From Klebsiella quasivariicola (lineage in GTDB: Bacteria; Pseudomonadota; Gammaproteobacteria; Enterobacterales; Enterobacteriaceae): a DNA stretch of 64,000 nucleotides. Below the pieces are notes generated by a model. That model was not told where the DNA came from and did no database searches. It was given only the letters and a program-made list of their open reading frames with translations. The stretch lies in NCBI RefSeq assembly GCF_002269255.1, contig NZ_CP022826.1:1-64000 (forward strand). Direction: 5' to 3'. This document shows positions 54,795 to 64,000 of this stretch, piece by piece (position 1 is the stretch's first letter; every line of letters starts with the position of its first letter). The position numbers and the translations under genes were made by a program.

Positions 54795-55946
54795 ATGAAG
54801 ATTAAACTGTTAACTGTACTTATGGCCGCACTGTTTTCGGCAAATTCTGTATCTGCAGCTGATGCACCGACTGGTAATGGAGCGCCGCAGCAAACGGCGC
54901 CAGCTGTGCCTGGTGGTGATATTGCTCAATGGCAGCAGGCCAGTTCCGGGTTGCCCGTAAATCAGCAGTCACAGGTGCAACAGCCACCACAGCAAACAGC
55001 ACAGGAACAAGGTCAGCAGCAGGCGCAAGGCCAACAACCACAGGCACAGCCCCAACAGCAGCCAACTACTGCACTGCCTCCTGCACCCATGCCGCAGATT
55101 CCTCCACCACAGCAGCAGGTTACTCATGTTAATCCGCAGACACTGGAAGAGTTACCTGCACCTGTTCTGCAGCAGATCCAGCCTATTACCCCTGGTCAGG
55201 TGCGGTCTGCCCGCAGCGCAATGGAAGATATGAGCGCGGCGGCCAAAACCTCACCATTAACGCCGATCCCACGAATTTCAAGCCAGACGGTATCACTGTC
55301 AGCTGGTGCATCCATTCCGCAGGTACGGGTATTTCCAAACCAGGCAACGACAGTGACGTTTTCAGATGCAACCGGACACCCCTGGGTATTAGGTGCCCCT
55401 CCATATAATTCGAGTCCCTGTGCTTCTGGTGGTGAACTGTGTGTTGGCTATATTCCAGGATCGGCGGTATTCACAATCCAGCCTACCAATGCCTATGCCA
55501 GCGGGAACATCACAGTGCTTCTGAAGGGGCTGGCCACGCCGGTCATTATTAACGTGAAGGGGGCAGAACCCTCCGTTAAATCAAAAACCGTTGATGTTGA
55601 TTATCGTCTGGATCTCCGTATCCCGAAGCGCAGTCCTGACACACCGGTTTATACCGCTACGCCTGAGAAAAAAATCTCACTGTATGACAAGCAGCTGCAG
55701 AGCGTGCTCGATGGCATCCCGCCTGAAGATGCTCAGCGGTTGAAACTTAAAAACGCGCCAGGGAGTACCAAAGTCTGGCAGATCGGTGATGAGCTCTACG
55801 TCAGAAGTAACATGCAGCTGCAGGATGAGTTTGAAAAAACGCTTTCCGCTATCGATGGCACACATGTTTACGTGCTGCCGGCAACACCAGTGCTGACTTT
55901 TTCTGTTAATGGTCAGGCGCGTGACGTTGAAGTTGAGCTGAATTAA
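54795..55946 (+). CDS. traN: Outer-membrane core protein TraN (DotH/IcmK-like)
   Basis: The 383-residue protein has a signal peptide, a long Gln/Pro-rich low-complexity region (about residues 25-110) and a C-terminal domain resembling DotH (VRVFPNQATTVTFSDATGHP, then DYRLDLRIPKRSPD). It is the main outer-membrane ring component. Confidence 0.87.
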   Translation: MKIKLLTVLMAALFSANSVSAADAPTGNGAPQQTAPAVPGGDIAQWQQASSGLPVNQQSQVQQPPQQTAQEQGQQQAQGQQPQAQPQQQPTTALPPAPMPQIPPPQQQVTHVNPQTLEELPAPVLQQIQPITPGQVRSARSAMEDMSAAAKTSPLTPIPRISSQTVSLSAGASIPQVRVFPNQATTVTFSDATGHPWVLGAPPYNSSPCASGGELCVGYIPGSAVFTIQPTNAYASGNITVLLKGLATPVIINVKGAEPSVKSKTVDVDYRLDLRIPKRSPDTPVYTATPEKKISLYDKQLQSVLDGIPPEDAQRLKLKNAPGSTKVWQIGDELYVRSNMQLQDEFEKTLSAIDGTHVYVLPATPVLTFSVNGQARDVEVELN

Positions 55947-55957
55947 GGGGAACGACG

Positions 55958-57307
55958 ATGGCTACAGATAAAGGTAAAGAAACCAGAAAAATGATGCTCT
56001 ACGTCGGTGGTGCTGCTGCAGTGGTGGCGCTTCTGGGAGGGTACTGGTTGTTTGGCTCATCAGATGAGCCGGCAACGGGAGGGTCGCAGGTGAAAGCCCA
56101 GGGGCTGGAAGGGAAAACTGGCAGGGAAAAAGCTAATGATCCCCAATACAACAAGCTGCTGAATGAGTGGAATGCTGATAATTCAGAGAAAGCGGCGCTC
56201 ACGGGGGATAGCTTCATATCCACGTTGTCAGCCAGTAACCCGGTGGCCGTTGATTACGGCACCAAAGCACCACCACCAAAATATTCGTGGGAATCGTCAG
56301 CAAAACCGTCGGGCGATAACAGTAAGGCTAATGATGCTGAGCAGAAAGAGCGTGAGCGTCAGGCTAAAGCGGTGGCTACGTTACTGCAGAAAATAGACCA
56401 GGCCAGAACACCGGTTGTCACGGGTGTTGCACTTGCAACCTCTCTGGGAGCTGAGGGAAATGACAAGAACGGCGGGACTTTCTCAGGGTGGACCGATTCG
56501 GTCTATCCGCAGAACAAAAAGCCGGATGCTGAAAAACAACAGGGGGCGAAGAATAAGGTCAAAGATAAAGGAGCCCGACTTGTATCGGCTTACACGCTTG
56601 TGCCGGCAGTAATGGATACGGCGATGGACAGTGACGATCAGAACAGTATTGCTATTGCCCATGTTCCAACTGGAGCGCAGGCCGGCGCCAAATTCTATTC
56701 TGGCCAAAACCGTCTTGCCGGCGATGGTATTCGAATTCACTTCACCGGCATGGAGCTGAACGGAGTGCAGTGTAAGGTCGATGCGTATGGCGTGGCTTCC
56801 GACTCGTTGCGCGCGGCCGTTTCCTCAAATGTAAATAACCGCTGGTTCAGCCGTATTATTCTGCCGGCTGTCGCTAACGGATTAGGCCGAACTGGTCAGC
56901 TGTATGCGGACAGCAATTCGCAGATGATTATCACTGACGGCGGGAACGCATATCGTTCAACTGGTACACCTGATGGCAAAGCGGTTGCCGGTACCATTAT
57001 TGGCGGGATGGGTGAGCAGGCAGGGCGTGTCCTGGCCGACGATGCAGCCCGCCTGCCGGTGAAGCAGGTTACGGTTGATCGTAACCAACTCATAGGCATC
57101 CAGTTTGTCGCGCCGGTGTATGAAAGCGACTGTGGCGAGAATATGGAAAATGCTTCTGCAGAGCAGGCGCAGCAGCAAGCAACTCCGACACTTTCTAGTG
57201 TGCAACCTCAGCAGATGCCTCAGCCTCCGGCTCCTAATTACCCTCAGCAAAACTTTCCAAGCTACCCCGGCTACGGGTATGGCTCCAGTAACCCGTATTA
57301 CCGTTAA
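55958..57307 (+). CDS. traO: Core-spanning protein TraO (DotG/IcmE-like)
   Basis: The 449-residue protein has an inner-membrane helix near residues 12-31 (MLYVGGAAAVVALLGGYWLF) and a TrbI/VirB10-like C-terminal domain (IRIHFTGMELNGVQCKVDAY, RLPVKQVTVDRNQLIGIQFV). It ends in a Gln/Pro/Tyr-rich tail. It links inner and outer membranes. It lacks the long repeats of Legionella DotG. Confidence 0.88.
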   Translation: MATDKGKETRKMMLYVGGAAAVVALLGGYWLFGSSDEPATGGSQVKAQGLEGKTGREKANDPQYNKLLNEWNADNSEKAALTGDSFISTLSASNPVAVDYGTKAPPPKYSWESSAKPSGDNSKANDAEQKERERQAKAVATLLQKIDQARTPVVTGVALATSLGAEGNDKNGGTFSGWTDSVYPQNKKPDAEKQQGAKNKVKDKGARLVSAYTLVPAVMDTAMDSDDQNSIAIAHVPTGAQAGAKFYSGQNRLAGDGIRIHFTGMELNGVQCKVDAYGVASDSLRAAVSSNVNNRWFSRIILPAVANGLGRTGQLYADSNSQMIITDGGNAYRSTGTPDGKAVAGTIIGGMGEQAGRVLADDAARLPVKQVTVDRNQLIGIQFVAPVYESDCGENMENASAEQAQQQATPTLSSVQPQQMPQPPAPNYPQQNFPSYPGYGYGSSNPYYR

Positions 57308-57318
57308 GGAGATTGATA

Positions 57319-58023
57319 ATGAATCTGTTTGAAGATGACAATAAAAACGAAGCAGCTCCTGCCCAGGAACCGGTGTCTGCTAAGCCTGCTGAAAAGCCAA
57401 AACCGACAGTGACGCCAGCAGCAAAAGCGAGCAAAAAGCCGCTTAATATCAGTGACTATGCATGGATTGGTGGTATCGCTGTCATCGCTATCCTGCTTTT
57501 AGTCTGGTTGTTTGGGGGCTCCGATAGTGATACTGCGCCAGCGACGGGGAATGGGGCGATCCAGTCTTCAGCGCAACGTCCGCGCGTACAGTCTGCCCCT
57601 GCCGGGCAGGATTCTGGTGACTTCCGCGAGCAGATTTCCGGGATTCTGCTGCAGCAAAAGGAACGGCTGGACGCGATAGAATCAACTTCTAAAAATGGAA
57701 TGATGATCCTTTCCAGTCAGTTACAAAGCGCTAATGAACAAATTAAAAATCTGAACAATCAGGTTCAGGAACTGAAAATGAAAGCCGCTGGTTATGGGCC
57801 CTCATTTGGTAATCAGAGTGGAACAATTTCCGGTTCAACGTCACAGGCATTACCTTTGTTGAGAGGTTTTTCAATTAATGATTTATCTGGCGATCTTGCT
57901 TGGGTAAAATACAAAAACCAGACGTATGCTGTGAAGGTCGGAAGTCAACTTGGCGGAGTCACCATTACGGGTATCGATACTGAAAATAGAATCGTTACAA
58001 CAAGTAAAGGCCTAATCCGCTAA
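57319..58023 (+). CDS. traP: Transfer protein TraP
   Basis: The protein has 234 residues from the ATG at 57319 (AAGGAGATTGATA before it). There is one transmembrane helix (about residues 48-68, IGGIAVIAILLLVWLFGGS), a coiled coil (about 110-150) and a C-terminal domain (DLAWVKYKNQTYAVKVGSQL). It occupies the DotF/IcmG-like position of the cluster. Confidence 0.8.
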   Translation: MNLFEDDNKNEAAPAQEPVSAKPAEKPKPTVTPAAKASKKPLNISDYAWIGGIAVIAILLLVWLFGGSDSDTAPATGNGAIQSSAQRPRVQSAPAGQDSGDFREQISGILLQQKERLDAIESTSKNGMMILSSQLQSANEQIKNLNNQVQELKMKAAGYGPSFGNQSGTISGSTSQALPLLRGFSINDLSGDLAWVKYKNQTYAVKVGSQLGGVTITGIDTENRIVTTSKGLIR

Positions 58024-58046
58024 TCAGGACCTAAAAAGGCGAAACT

Positions 58047-58577
58047 ATGGATTTAGAATCGGTATTAATTCAGGTTGCTAACGGTGGTCAGGAACCGCTG
58101 ACAAGGCTAATCATAGGTGTCGCTGCAATCGTTGGGATCATTGGTGTTATTGGATATCTGATGAGCCTGCGGAAGCAGGCCAGGCATTCTACCAAAGGTG
58201 TTGAAGTTGGCAGAATTTTTGCCGGGATCATCTTCTGTGTATGCCTCATCACGCTGAAAGCACAGATGAACTCAGGCGGTGCCACTTTAGGATTTGGCGA
58301 TGTCAGTTTCGGACCCGTCAGTTATGCGAGCGAATCTACGTTTGGCATGGGAGCCGCAGCAGTCAACGCAGTGCTGGGGATTGTTAGAATTCTCGGTGCA
58401 TACTTTTTTTACAGGGGTATTAAGGGGTTGAAAGACTCTTACCTTGAGGGCCATACGGAGCTGTCAGCTTCGGGCACGAGAGGGGCATCCATTGTGAAAA
58501 TTGTATGTGGACTACTTCTGATGTTCGATACACAAACGCTCGATGCGTTGCAGAGCACATTAAACATTCACTGGTAA
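58047..58577 (+). CDS. traQ: Inner-membrane transfer protein TraQ
   Basis: The 176-residue protein has about four hydrophobic segments (near residues 18-38, 55-72, 105-125 and 145-162), matching TraQ of IncI and IncL/M. It is a probable channel component of the inner membrane. Confidence 0.8.
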   Translation: MDLESVLIQVANGGQEPLTRLIIGVAAIVGIIGVIGYLMSLRKQARHSTKGVEVGRIFAGIIFCVCLITLKAQMNSGGATLGFGDVSFGPVSYASESTFGMGAAAVNAVLGIVRILGAYFFYRGIKGLKDSYLEGHTELSASGTRGASIVKIVCGLLLMFDTQTLDALQSTLNIHW

Positions 58578-58593
58578 TCAAAAAGGATACTTT

Positions 58594-58983
58594 ATGAAAA
58601 TTGTTAAATTTATCAAAGACAAGGCGTTATCTGCATCCATCGCAGCGTATCAGCTGCGCGGAACGGTAGCAAAATCGTTAGTGGTATTGCCCCTGGCATT
58701 ACTGAGCAAAGAGGCTGCAGCTGAAACGACTGTCTGGGAAAAGATCAATACCTTCACGGAAGGTATGGCCAGTACCCAGCCTGGTCTGATTACCGCTGGT
58801 AAAGTGGTTGGTGTTGTGTGCTTCATCGTAGGTCTTGTAGCTCTGTGGCTCAAAAACAAACGCGGGAAAGATATCAGTGGCGGCTTCATCTTTTGGTCAA
58901 TGGTTGTTGGAGCCTGTCTGGTCGGCCTGACCGCATGGATCTCTTCTGTTGGTTCAACCGTTGGCGTTGACGCAACCCTGTAA
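58594..58983 (+). CDS. traR: Inner-membrane transfer protein TraR
   Basis: The 129-residue protein has an N-terminal hydrophobic region ending in an apparent signal cleavage (SKEAAAET) and two further membrane segments (about 66-86 and 95-118), giving a small pilin- or IcmD-like topology. A 17-base spacer separates it from traQ. Confidence 0.8.
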   Translation: MKIVKFIKDKALSASIAAYQLRGTVAKSLVVLPLALLSKEAAAETTVWEKINTFTEGMASTQPGLITAGKVVGVVCFIVGLVALWLKNKRGKDISGGFIFWSMVVGACLVGLTAWISSVGSTVGVDATL

Positions 58984-59028
58984 TGTCCTTTCGGCCCCGC
59001 CTTGCGGGGCCAATACCGGAGTTCCCCC

Positions 59029-59523
59029 ATGAAAGATTTTAAGCTCACCAGGAATGAACAACCTGCCAGATGCCATGTGTGCGGGATAAAGAGCAAAGAT
59101 GTTTTCTCCCTCGCAGAAGATGGACAGAAAGAGAGAATGCTTTGCTCTGTATGCCTGTCGCTCGAACACCCGGAGAAAATGAAACTAGAGACTCAAACCG
59201 GACTTTTGCTGAAGAGAAATACAAACCGAAAACTCTACAGCCTGTTGTTTCGTTCAATTGCAAAAGCGGAAAAGTCAACGGACGATTCTTACCGTGAAAA
59301 GGCACAGAAACTTAAACAGATATTGCTCAGCACAACTGACGTAGTTCTAAACGAAACCGGCAGTGATGATGGATACGATTTACTGCACCTGATAAAAAAA
59401 CACCATCAGTTACTTCCCATGAATTTTGACGATGAGTTTGTCACTTCTGTCGCAGAGTCAGACGAATTGCCGGATGTAAGTGACTGGAATGAAATTTACA
59501 AGGGTAAGAGAGGTTTTAAATGA
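59029..59523 (+). CDS. Cysteine-motif transfer protein (TraT/IcmJ-DotN-like)
   Basis: The 164-residue soluble protein has two CxxC motifs near its N-terminus (RCHVCGIK and MLCSVCLS), which probably bind zinc as in DotN/IcmJ, a chaperone-like part of the coupling complex. It lies between traR and traU, where IncI plasmids carry traT. It overlaps traU by four bases. Confidence 0.7.
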   Translation: MKDFKLTRNEQPARCHVCGIKSKDVFSLAEDGQKERMLCSVCLSLEHPEKMKLETQTGLLLKRNTNRKLYSLLFRSIAKAEKSTDDSYREKAQKLKQILLSTTDVVLNETGSDDGYDLLHLIKKHHQLLPMNFDDEFVTSVAESDELPDVSDWNEIYKGKRGFK

Positions 59524-62500
59524 TTTCTTTCTTTGAGGATGTGATCGAAGGTATCTCACGCAATCTTACGTCAAATGACTCGTTAAAATACTGTGATTTG
59601 ACAACGGTTGTAGGGCTTACGTCGCAGGATCGCGTTGAGCATCCTGAAATCAGGGCTCCGTACATTCTGACTACGAAGAACAACGATTTTCTTACCGTTA
59701 TTGAGGTTCAGGGCGCTAAATCATCGTTTGACGAGAAGTCGTTTAATGACTTCATCATGCACCTTTCAAACTCGTTGTCGAATTCCTTTATTAACAGTGG
59801 CCATAAGCTGTCTGTGGTGTTTGAGCGCGACTTTACCAAGAACCAGGAAGAACTGAATAATGTTTATAAACCGCAGGTAGCAGCAATAGAGCGCCTGCAG
59901 ATAGACATTAAAGACCTGATCGCCGATGACGCAAAAAAAATTGCTGCCCATTACAGCCGTGAACGCGCTTACATCGTGCTGTATACCTCGAAGGGGATGA
60001 TTGCGAAGGATGAACTTAAAAACGAGCAGGCAAAAGCTGCCGGCGTTATGAAGGATATCCCGCAGACTCGCTTCAGTCAGAACCCAATCGAATTTCAGCT
60101 TGAAGGTTTGAAGATCACGCATGACGCGATGCTGTGGCGGCTGATTGGTATGCTTCAGGGGGATGATGAGTCGGGGATGGGGCTTCTGGTTGATGTCCTC
60201 GATGTCAAACACGCCGGCGCCATGATGCGTCAGATGCTGTTCCGGAACTCAACATCAGAAAACTGGTACCCTCGCACGCCGTTTGACCAAAATCTGCGAG
60301 TTTATGGCGCTCCACGGAAAGGCAATATCGACTCAGTGCTGCCGCCGCGGCTGAATATCCAGATCATGGAAGGGGAACTGGAAGAAGATGGTGGCCTGAT
60401 TTACTGCGATGGCAAGTATTACGGCTCTGTTGCCCTTGAGTTGCCACCACTTCACCCTGTCAAATTTAAGCAGTTATTCAACGCGATTAACCGGAAAATC
60501 CCGTACCGGATAAAATATGACTTTATGGGCGGGGGCAAAAAAGCACTGTTCTGGCCATCAGTGATCATCTCTTTCCTTCGTTTCATTCCCTCACTCGGTA
60601 CTATCGCGCGTGATATGGATTATGTCGGGGCCCAGAGCGAAACCGATCCAACGGCTATCATGGCCATCAACTTTGCCACCTGGGGTGACACTAAGGATGA
60701 AGCCAAACGCAACCTGGCGGCTTTAACTAAGGCGATTGAAGGCTGGGGTGTATCAGGTGTGTCCAAGACGTATGGTAATCCAGGTAGCGCACTGATTGCA
60801 TCCGTTCCGGGGCTGACGACGGCCACACCTGGCTCATTGCATTATCCGCCGTTGAGTGAAGGCTTGCGGATGTTACCTTTTGAACGTCCGGCCAGCCCCT
60901 GGCATGGTAAAGGCAATATCAACTTCATCACGCTCGATGGCAAGCTGTTCCCTTATCAAATCGCCAGTCCCCTGCAGGAGAAATTTACCGATGTCATCAC
61001 CGGTGTTCCTGGTTCCGGTAAAAGCGTGCTGGCCAACCGTCTTAACCTGAGCGCGATTTTCCGGGCAGATAAAAAATTGCCTTATCTGACCATCATTGAT
61101 AAGGGATACAGTGCGAAAGGTATTGCCGACCTGATTTGGGCTGAATTGCCGGCGGATCTACGACACCTGGTTGCCAGTATCACCCTGAACAATGACGAAT
61201 CGCACTGTATTAACATCTGCGATACGCAGTTAGGTTCAAGGTATCTGACGCAGTTTGAGGAAGTATTCTTAAAGCAGATGCTTAACGCATTCTGTATTGA
61301 TCCGGCAATTGGCCAGCCGCCAGATGCAATGAGCGTTGGCCAAATCGTCAGTAAAGTTGTATCAAGAGTATACAAAGCAAAAGCTCATTCTGACGCAAAT
61401 AAGTTTAAGTTTAACGATCCGGTTGTTAATGAAGCTCTGAAAGTATCTGGTCTGGATACAGAGCTCGGTGAAGACTGGTTTGAAAAAGCTACATGGTGGG
61501 AAGTCGTTGATAAGCTGTTTGCCAAAAAATATTTCCATGCAGCGACGGTTGCCCAGCGTTATGCTGTGCCGACCATTTACGATTTCATTAGCGAGCTACA
61601 AGAAGAAGGTTTTAGTAAGCAATATGCGGATGTAAAAGTCAATGGAAGTGAGCCTGTAGTAAACTTTGTTGCACGTTGTTTCCAGGCTGCCGCTGCTGAC
61701 TATGCCATTTTCTCTGGGATCACGGTTTATGATTTCAGCCCAGAGACTCGTATTGCGATCCTGGATATGCAAAACGTGCTCGGTGACAGAACGACACCTG
61801 CAGGCAAGCTCAAATCCGGCATTATGTATCTCTTTGCGCGCCAGATGGCAGTGCGTAACTACTATCTGCCTCAGTCAGCAGAAACCTTCATTCCTGCTTT
61901 ACCGGAGCAGTACAGGGCATATCACCAGGCGCGCATCAGGGAGCTTTCAGAAGAGGTTAAACATACCTTTTATGATGAGTGTCATAACTTTGCCGGCATC
62001 GACTTTATTCAAAATGCGCTGAATACCGCTGACCTTGAAGATCGTAAATTCAACGTCCGTACTGCGTTCTCGTCTCAGTATCTGAGCCATATGCCTTCGA
62101 GCGTGCTTAAAACCATGAACAGCCTGTTTATGATGCGCCTGACGGAAGGGGATGAAGAGTATCTGAAGCAATTAGAGATAAACATCCCGGCCGATATCCT
62201 GCGTCGTTTCAGACAGCTTCCGCAAGGGGTTTATCCGGACGGAAGTGGTACTGCATTTCTCGGTATTTTTAAAACGAAACGTGGTCTGATTTGCCATATT
62301 CTGAAAAACACATTAGGTCCAAAACTGCTTTGGGCACTGAACTCATCTGCAAAAGATAGGGCGCTCAGGGATGTGCTTTATGAAGAGCTGGGAACGAAAC
62401 AAGCAAGGGAAGTATTAGCAAATAGATTCCCTATGGGAAGTGCATCAAGTATCATAGATGAAATGGTGGTCAATCAGGGTGGTGAGCGTGATTCAGAAGA

Positions 62501-62570
62501 AGAATCACAAACTATGGCGATGAAACTCGCTAAAGAAATCATTTCTGATGTGAGAAGGGGATTCAGATGA
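59520..62570 (+). CDS. traU: Transfer ATPase TraU (DotO/IcmB-like)
   Basis: The 1016-residue VirB4-class ATPase has Walker A ITGVPGSGKSVLANRL (about residues 492-507) and a downstream KHTFYDECHNFAGIDF Walker B. It powers substrate movement at the cytoplasmic base of the channel. It overlaps traW by four bases. Confidence 0.9.
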   Translation: MISFFEDVIEGISRNLTSNDSLKYCDLTTVVGLTSQDRVEHPEIRAPYILTTKNNDFLTVIEVQGAKSSFDEKSFNDFIMHLSNSLSNSFINSGHKLSVVFERDFTKNQEELNNVYKPQVAAIERLQIDIKDLIADDAKKIAAHYSRERAYIVLYTSKGMIAKDELKNEQAKAAGVMKDIPQTRFSQNPIEFQLEGLKITHDAMLWRLIGMLQGDDESGMGLLVDVLDVKHAGAMMRQMLFRNSTSENWYPRTPFDQNLRVYGAPRKGNIDSVLPPRLNIQIMEGELEEDGGLIYCDGKYYGSVALELPPLHPVKFKQLFNAINRKIPYRIKYDFMGGGKKALFWPSVIISFLRFIPSLGTIARDMDYVGAQSETDPTAIMAINFATWGDTKDEAKRNLAALTKAIEGWGVSGVSKTYGNPGSALIASVPGLTTATPGSLHYPPLSEGLRMLPFERPASPWHGKGNINFITLDGKLFPYQIASPLQEKFTDVITGVPGSGKSVLANRLNLSAIFRADKKLPYLTIIDKGYSAKGIADLIWAELPADLRHLVASITLNNDESHCINICDTQLGSRYLTQFEEVFLKQMLNAFCIDPAIGQPPDAMSVGQIVSKVVSRVYKAKAHSDANKFKFNDPVVNEALKVSGLDTELGEDWFEKATWWEVVDKLFAKKYFHAATVAQRYAVPTIYDFISELQEEGFSKQYADVKVNGSEPVVNFVARCFQAAAADYAIFSGITVYDFSPETRIAILDMQNVLGDRTTPAGKLKSGIMYLFARQMAVRNYYLPQSAETFIPALPEQYRAYHQARIRELSEEVKHTFYDECHNFAGIDFIQNALNTADLEDRKFNVRTAFSSQYLSHMPSSVLKTMNSLFMMRLTEGDEEYLKQLEINIPADILRRFRQLPQGVYPDGSGTAFLGIFKTKRGLICHILKNTLGPKLLWALNSSAKDRALRDVLYEELGTKQAREVLANRFPMGSASSIIDEMVVNQGGERDSEEESQTMAMKLAKEIISDVRRGFR

Positions 62571-63775
62571 TAAAAATCGGAAACGCAAAACGGTCAGTGA
62601 TGGCCGTTTCAATTCTGGCCTTCAGCGTACAGTCAGCATTTGCCTATACGGTCAACGTTAACAGCAGCATTCCCATCTCAACGCAGGTTATGCCGGCGTT
62701 GAGCACAGCTAATGGCCTGTTAGGTAACATCCAGGCCACGCTGATTAACATTGGTACGGCAATCAGCCAGCAGGGCGATCGCCAGGCAGCATTAATGCAG
62801 CAGGTGGCTGAAACTAACCGACAGTTCGAAGTCGAGCAAAAACGTAATGACCGGCTGCTGCAGGCACAGGATAAGTACCGTGTTCCGGATGATATTTGTG
62901 CGCAGTCTATTGGCGGTGGTGCCGCGGGGGTATCCTCTGCGGCCGCTGGCGGTCAGCGAACGCTGGGAAGCGCCAGTTCTGCGAAAGATGTAAAGGCCAT
63001 TTTTGAAGTGCCGGCACGCGCAACCGACGTGGACGCTTCTTCAACGGCCGAAGTTCACAGCCAGTATTGCGACAGTTCGGATTATGCTGCATTTGGCGGG
63101 ACTTCATTCTGCCCAAGTGTATCTGACATGCCGCGGGCAGATACGTCGCTGAGCTCGTTGCTTTATGGCGCCGGCAAAGAAGGCAAGGCACCTGATCTGA
63201 CGTTTACAGATGAGCAGACAGATGCGGCGCTGCGTTATATGAAAAATACCGCGTTGCGCAGTGCTGGTCGTCAGCTGAGTCGTGGGGAAGTTAAAGGCGC
63301 CAGCGGGCGAATTTACCTGGGCATGATTCAGCAATACCAGGCGCTCACCGACGCGGCCGCACAACCTCAGATGGAAATGATCGCCAACTCCAAACCGAAC
63401 CCGGCCACTGATGCCGCGCTTGCAGATGCACGCAAAGTGCCGGAAGTCGAATCCTATTTCCAGGCGACGGCCAGTAACAGGGCGAAACAGCTTAACCGTA
63501 TGTCTGCCAGAGAGTTTGAGGAATTCGAAGTAGGTCGCCGTTACAGCAACCCTGCTTACCAGGCGACGTTGACCAACAAGAACACCGAAGATTTGATGCG
63601 TGAGCAAATCAATATCGCCAATCTGAACAACTGGTTAGTGCTGAAAACCAAACAGCAGCTGGAGAAACAAAATGTGCTGCTTGGCCAGATCCTGGCGAAC
63701 GACGCATATCAAACATACAAACCGATGCTGGCAGCACAGCTGGAGAGTGTGAACGCGGGAGTATCCAGAAAATGA
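62567..63775 (+). CDS. traW: Transfer protein TraW
   Basis: The 402-residue exported protein has a signal peptide (MAVSILAFSVQSAFAYTV) and a long helical body with a coiled-coil segment (AALMQQVAETNRQFEVEQKR). It matches TraW of IncI/IncL-M. Three Cys lie in mid-protein. The stop overlaps the traX start (ATGA). Confidence 0.82.
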   Translation: MIKIGNAKRSVMAVSILAFSVQSAFAYTVNVNSSIPISTQVMPALSTANGLLGNIQATLINIGTAISQQGDRQAALMQQVAETNRQFEVEQKRNDRLLQAQDKYRVPDDICAQSIGGGAAGVSSAAAGGQRTLGSASSAKDVKAIFEVPARATDVDASSTAEVHSQYCDSSDYAAFGGTSFCPSVSDMPRADTSLSSLLYGAGKEGKAPDLTFTDEQTDAALRYMKNTALRSAGRQLSRGEVKGASGRIYLGMIQQYQALTDAAAQPQMEMIANSKPNPATDAALADARKVPEVESYFQATASNRAKQLNRMSAREFEEFEVGRRYSNPAYQATLTNKNTEDLMREQINIANLNNWLVLKTKQQLEKQNVLLGQILANDAYQTYKPMLAAQLESVNAGVSRK

Positions 63776-64000
63776 CCGACGAAAATAAAACAGGGGATAA
63801 AGACACAGCCAAATCAGGGAAATTAAAAAAAGGCCTTGATGTTGTAACAGGCGTCAATGACCTCCCGGAAGGGAAGGCTAAACGAACGATATATTATATT
63901 ACAGGCATCAGCGATATATATTTTATTATCGCGTCAGTAAAGCAAACATTCAGCCTGCTCTTTCAGCGGGCTTCATTCGTTAAGAAGCAAATAAAAAACC
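63772..64000 (+). CDS. traX: Transfer protein TraX, partial
   Basis: The first 76 codons are present and run off the window. They read MTDENKTGDKDTAKSGKLKK and later IYYITGISDIYFIIASVKQT. The start overlaps the traW stop by four bases. IncL/M plasmids have traX here, followed by traY and excA, which would be outside. Confidence 0.75.
   Translation, partial: MTDENKTGDKDTAKSGKLKKGLDVVTGVNDLPEGKAKRTIYYITGISDIYFIIASVKQTFSLLFQRASFVKKQIKN

Overview
The window is part of a conjugative multiresistance plasmid of the IncL/M group from an enterobacterium (Klebsiella, Enterobacter or Escherichia-like). The evidence is an IncL/M-type RepA at the left edge, an IncI-like type IVB (Dot/Icm-related) transfer system split into trbC-trbB-trbA-trbN and traH to traX, a MOBP relaxase, and a backbone broken only by one resistance island. 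repA starts at base 1 and traX runs off the right edge, so the molecule continues, probably circularly, on both sides.

Layout: (1) 1-1950, repA, a DnaA-box origin and hairpin-rich DNA. (2) 1951-13877, the resistance island: a Tn21-type terminal repeat interrupted by an IS1111-type IS remnant, a 209-bp Tn3-derived miniature element, a class 1 integron start (intI1, PcH1 plus active P2, attI1, aadB, then a cut second cassette), a complete IS903, blaSHV with the SHV-7 substitutions plus its chromosomal deoR-type neighbour, a decayed IS2-like element, qnrS1, an amidase fragment, tnpR-res-tnpA' of a Tn3-family transposon, and an ISKpn19-like ISKra4-family element. (3) 13878-19190, a DinQ-like type I toxin candidate and trbC/trbB/trbA/trbN. 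(4) 19295-31163, pemI/pemK, LexA-controlled umuD/umuC (umuC frameshifted), a RelB-domain repeat protein, several unknown operons, an Mrr-like nuclease and a ResD-like tyrosine recombinase. (5) 31164-33397, ParM/ParR-type partition (stbA/stbB) and a secreted PLD nuclease. (6) 33437-43718, a leading region of small genes, most of them behind copies of one conserved promoter and leader module, with ssb, klcA, a RadC-like protein and an Hha homologue. (7) 43858-46933, hairpins, mobC, oriT, mobB, mobA. (8) 46947-64000, traH-I-J-K-C-L, a divergent H-NS/Hha pair, traM-N-O-P-Q-R-T-U-W and the start of traX.

How it works together: I place nic on the minus strand at about 44550/44551, from a close match to the R64/IncI nic sequence beside a 20-bp inverted repeat. 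The DNA from 44.5 kb down to about 33 kb would then enter the recipient first, as the minus strand. That strand is the template for nearly all the leading genes, which sit behind the repeated modules. This makes the array a candidate CUP-type (IncN-like) early-expression regulon for establishment (SSB, anti-restriction KlcA, small unknown proteins). Partition, PemIK and the DinQ-like locus would stabilise the plasmid, and H-NS/Hha homologues may silence plasmid and host genes.

Product names come from recognising protein sequence by eye. No database search was run.
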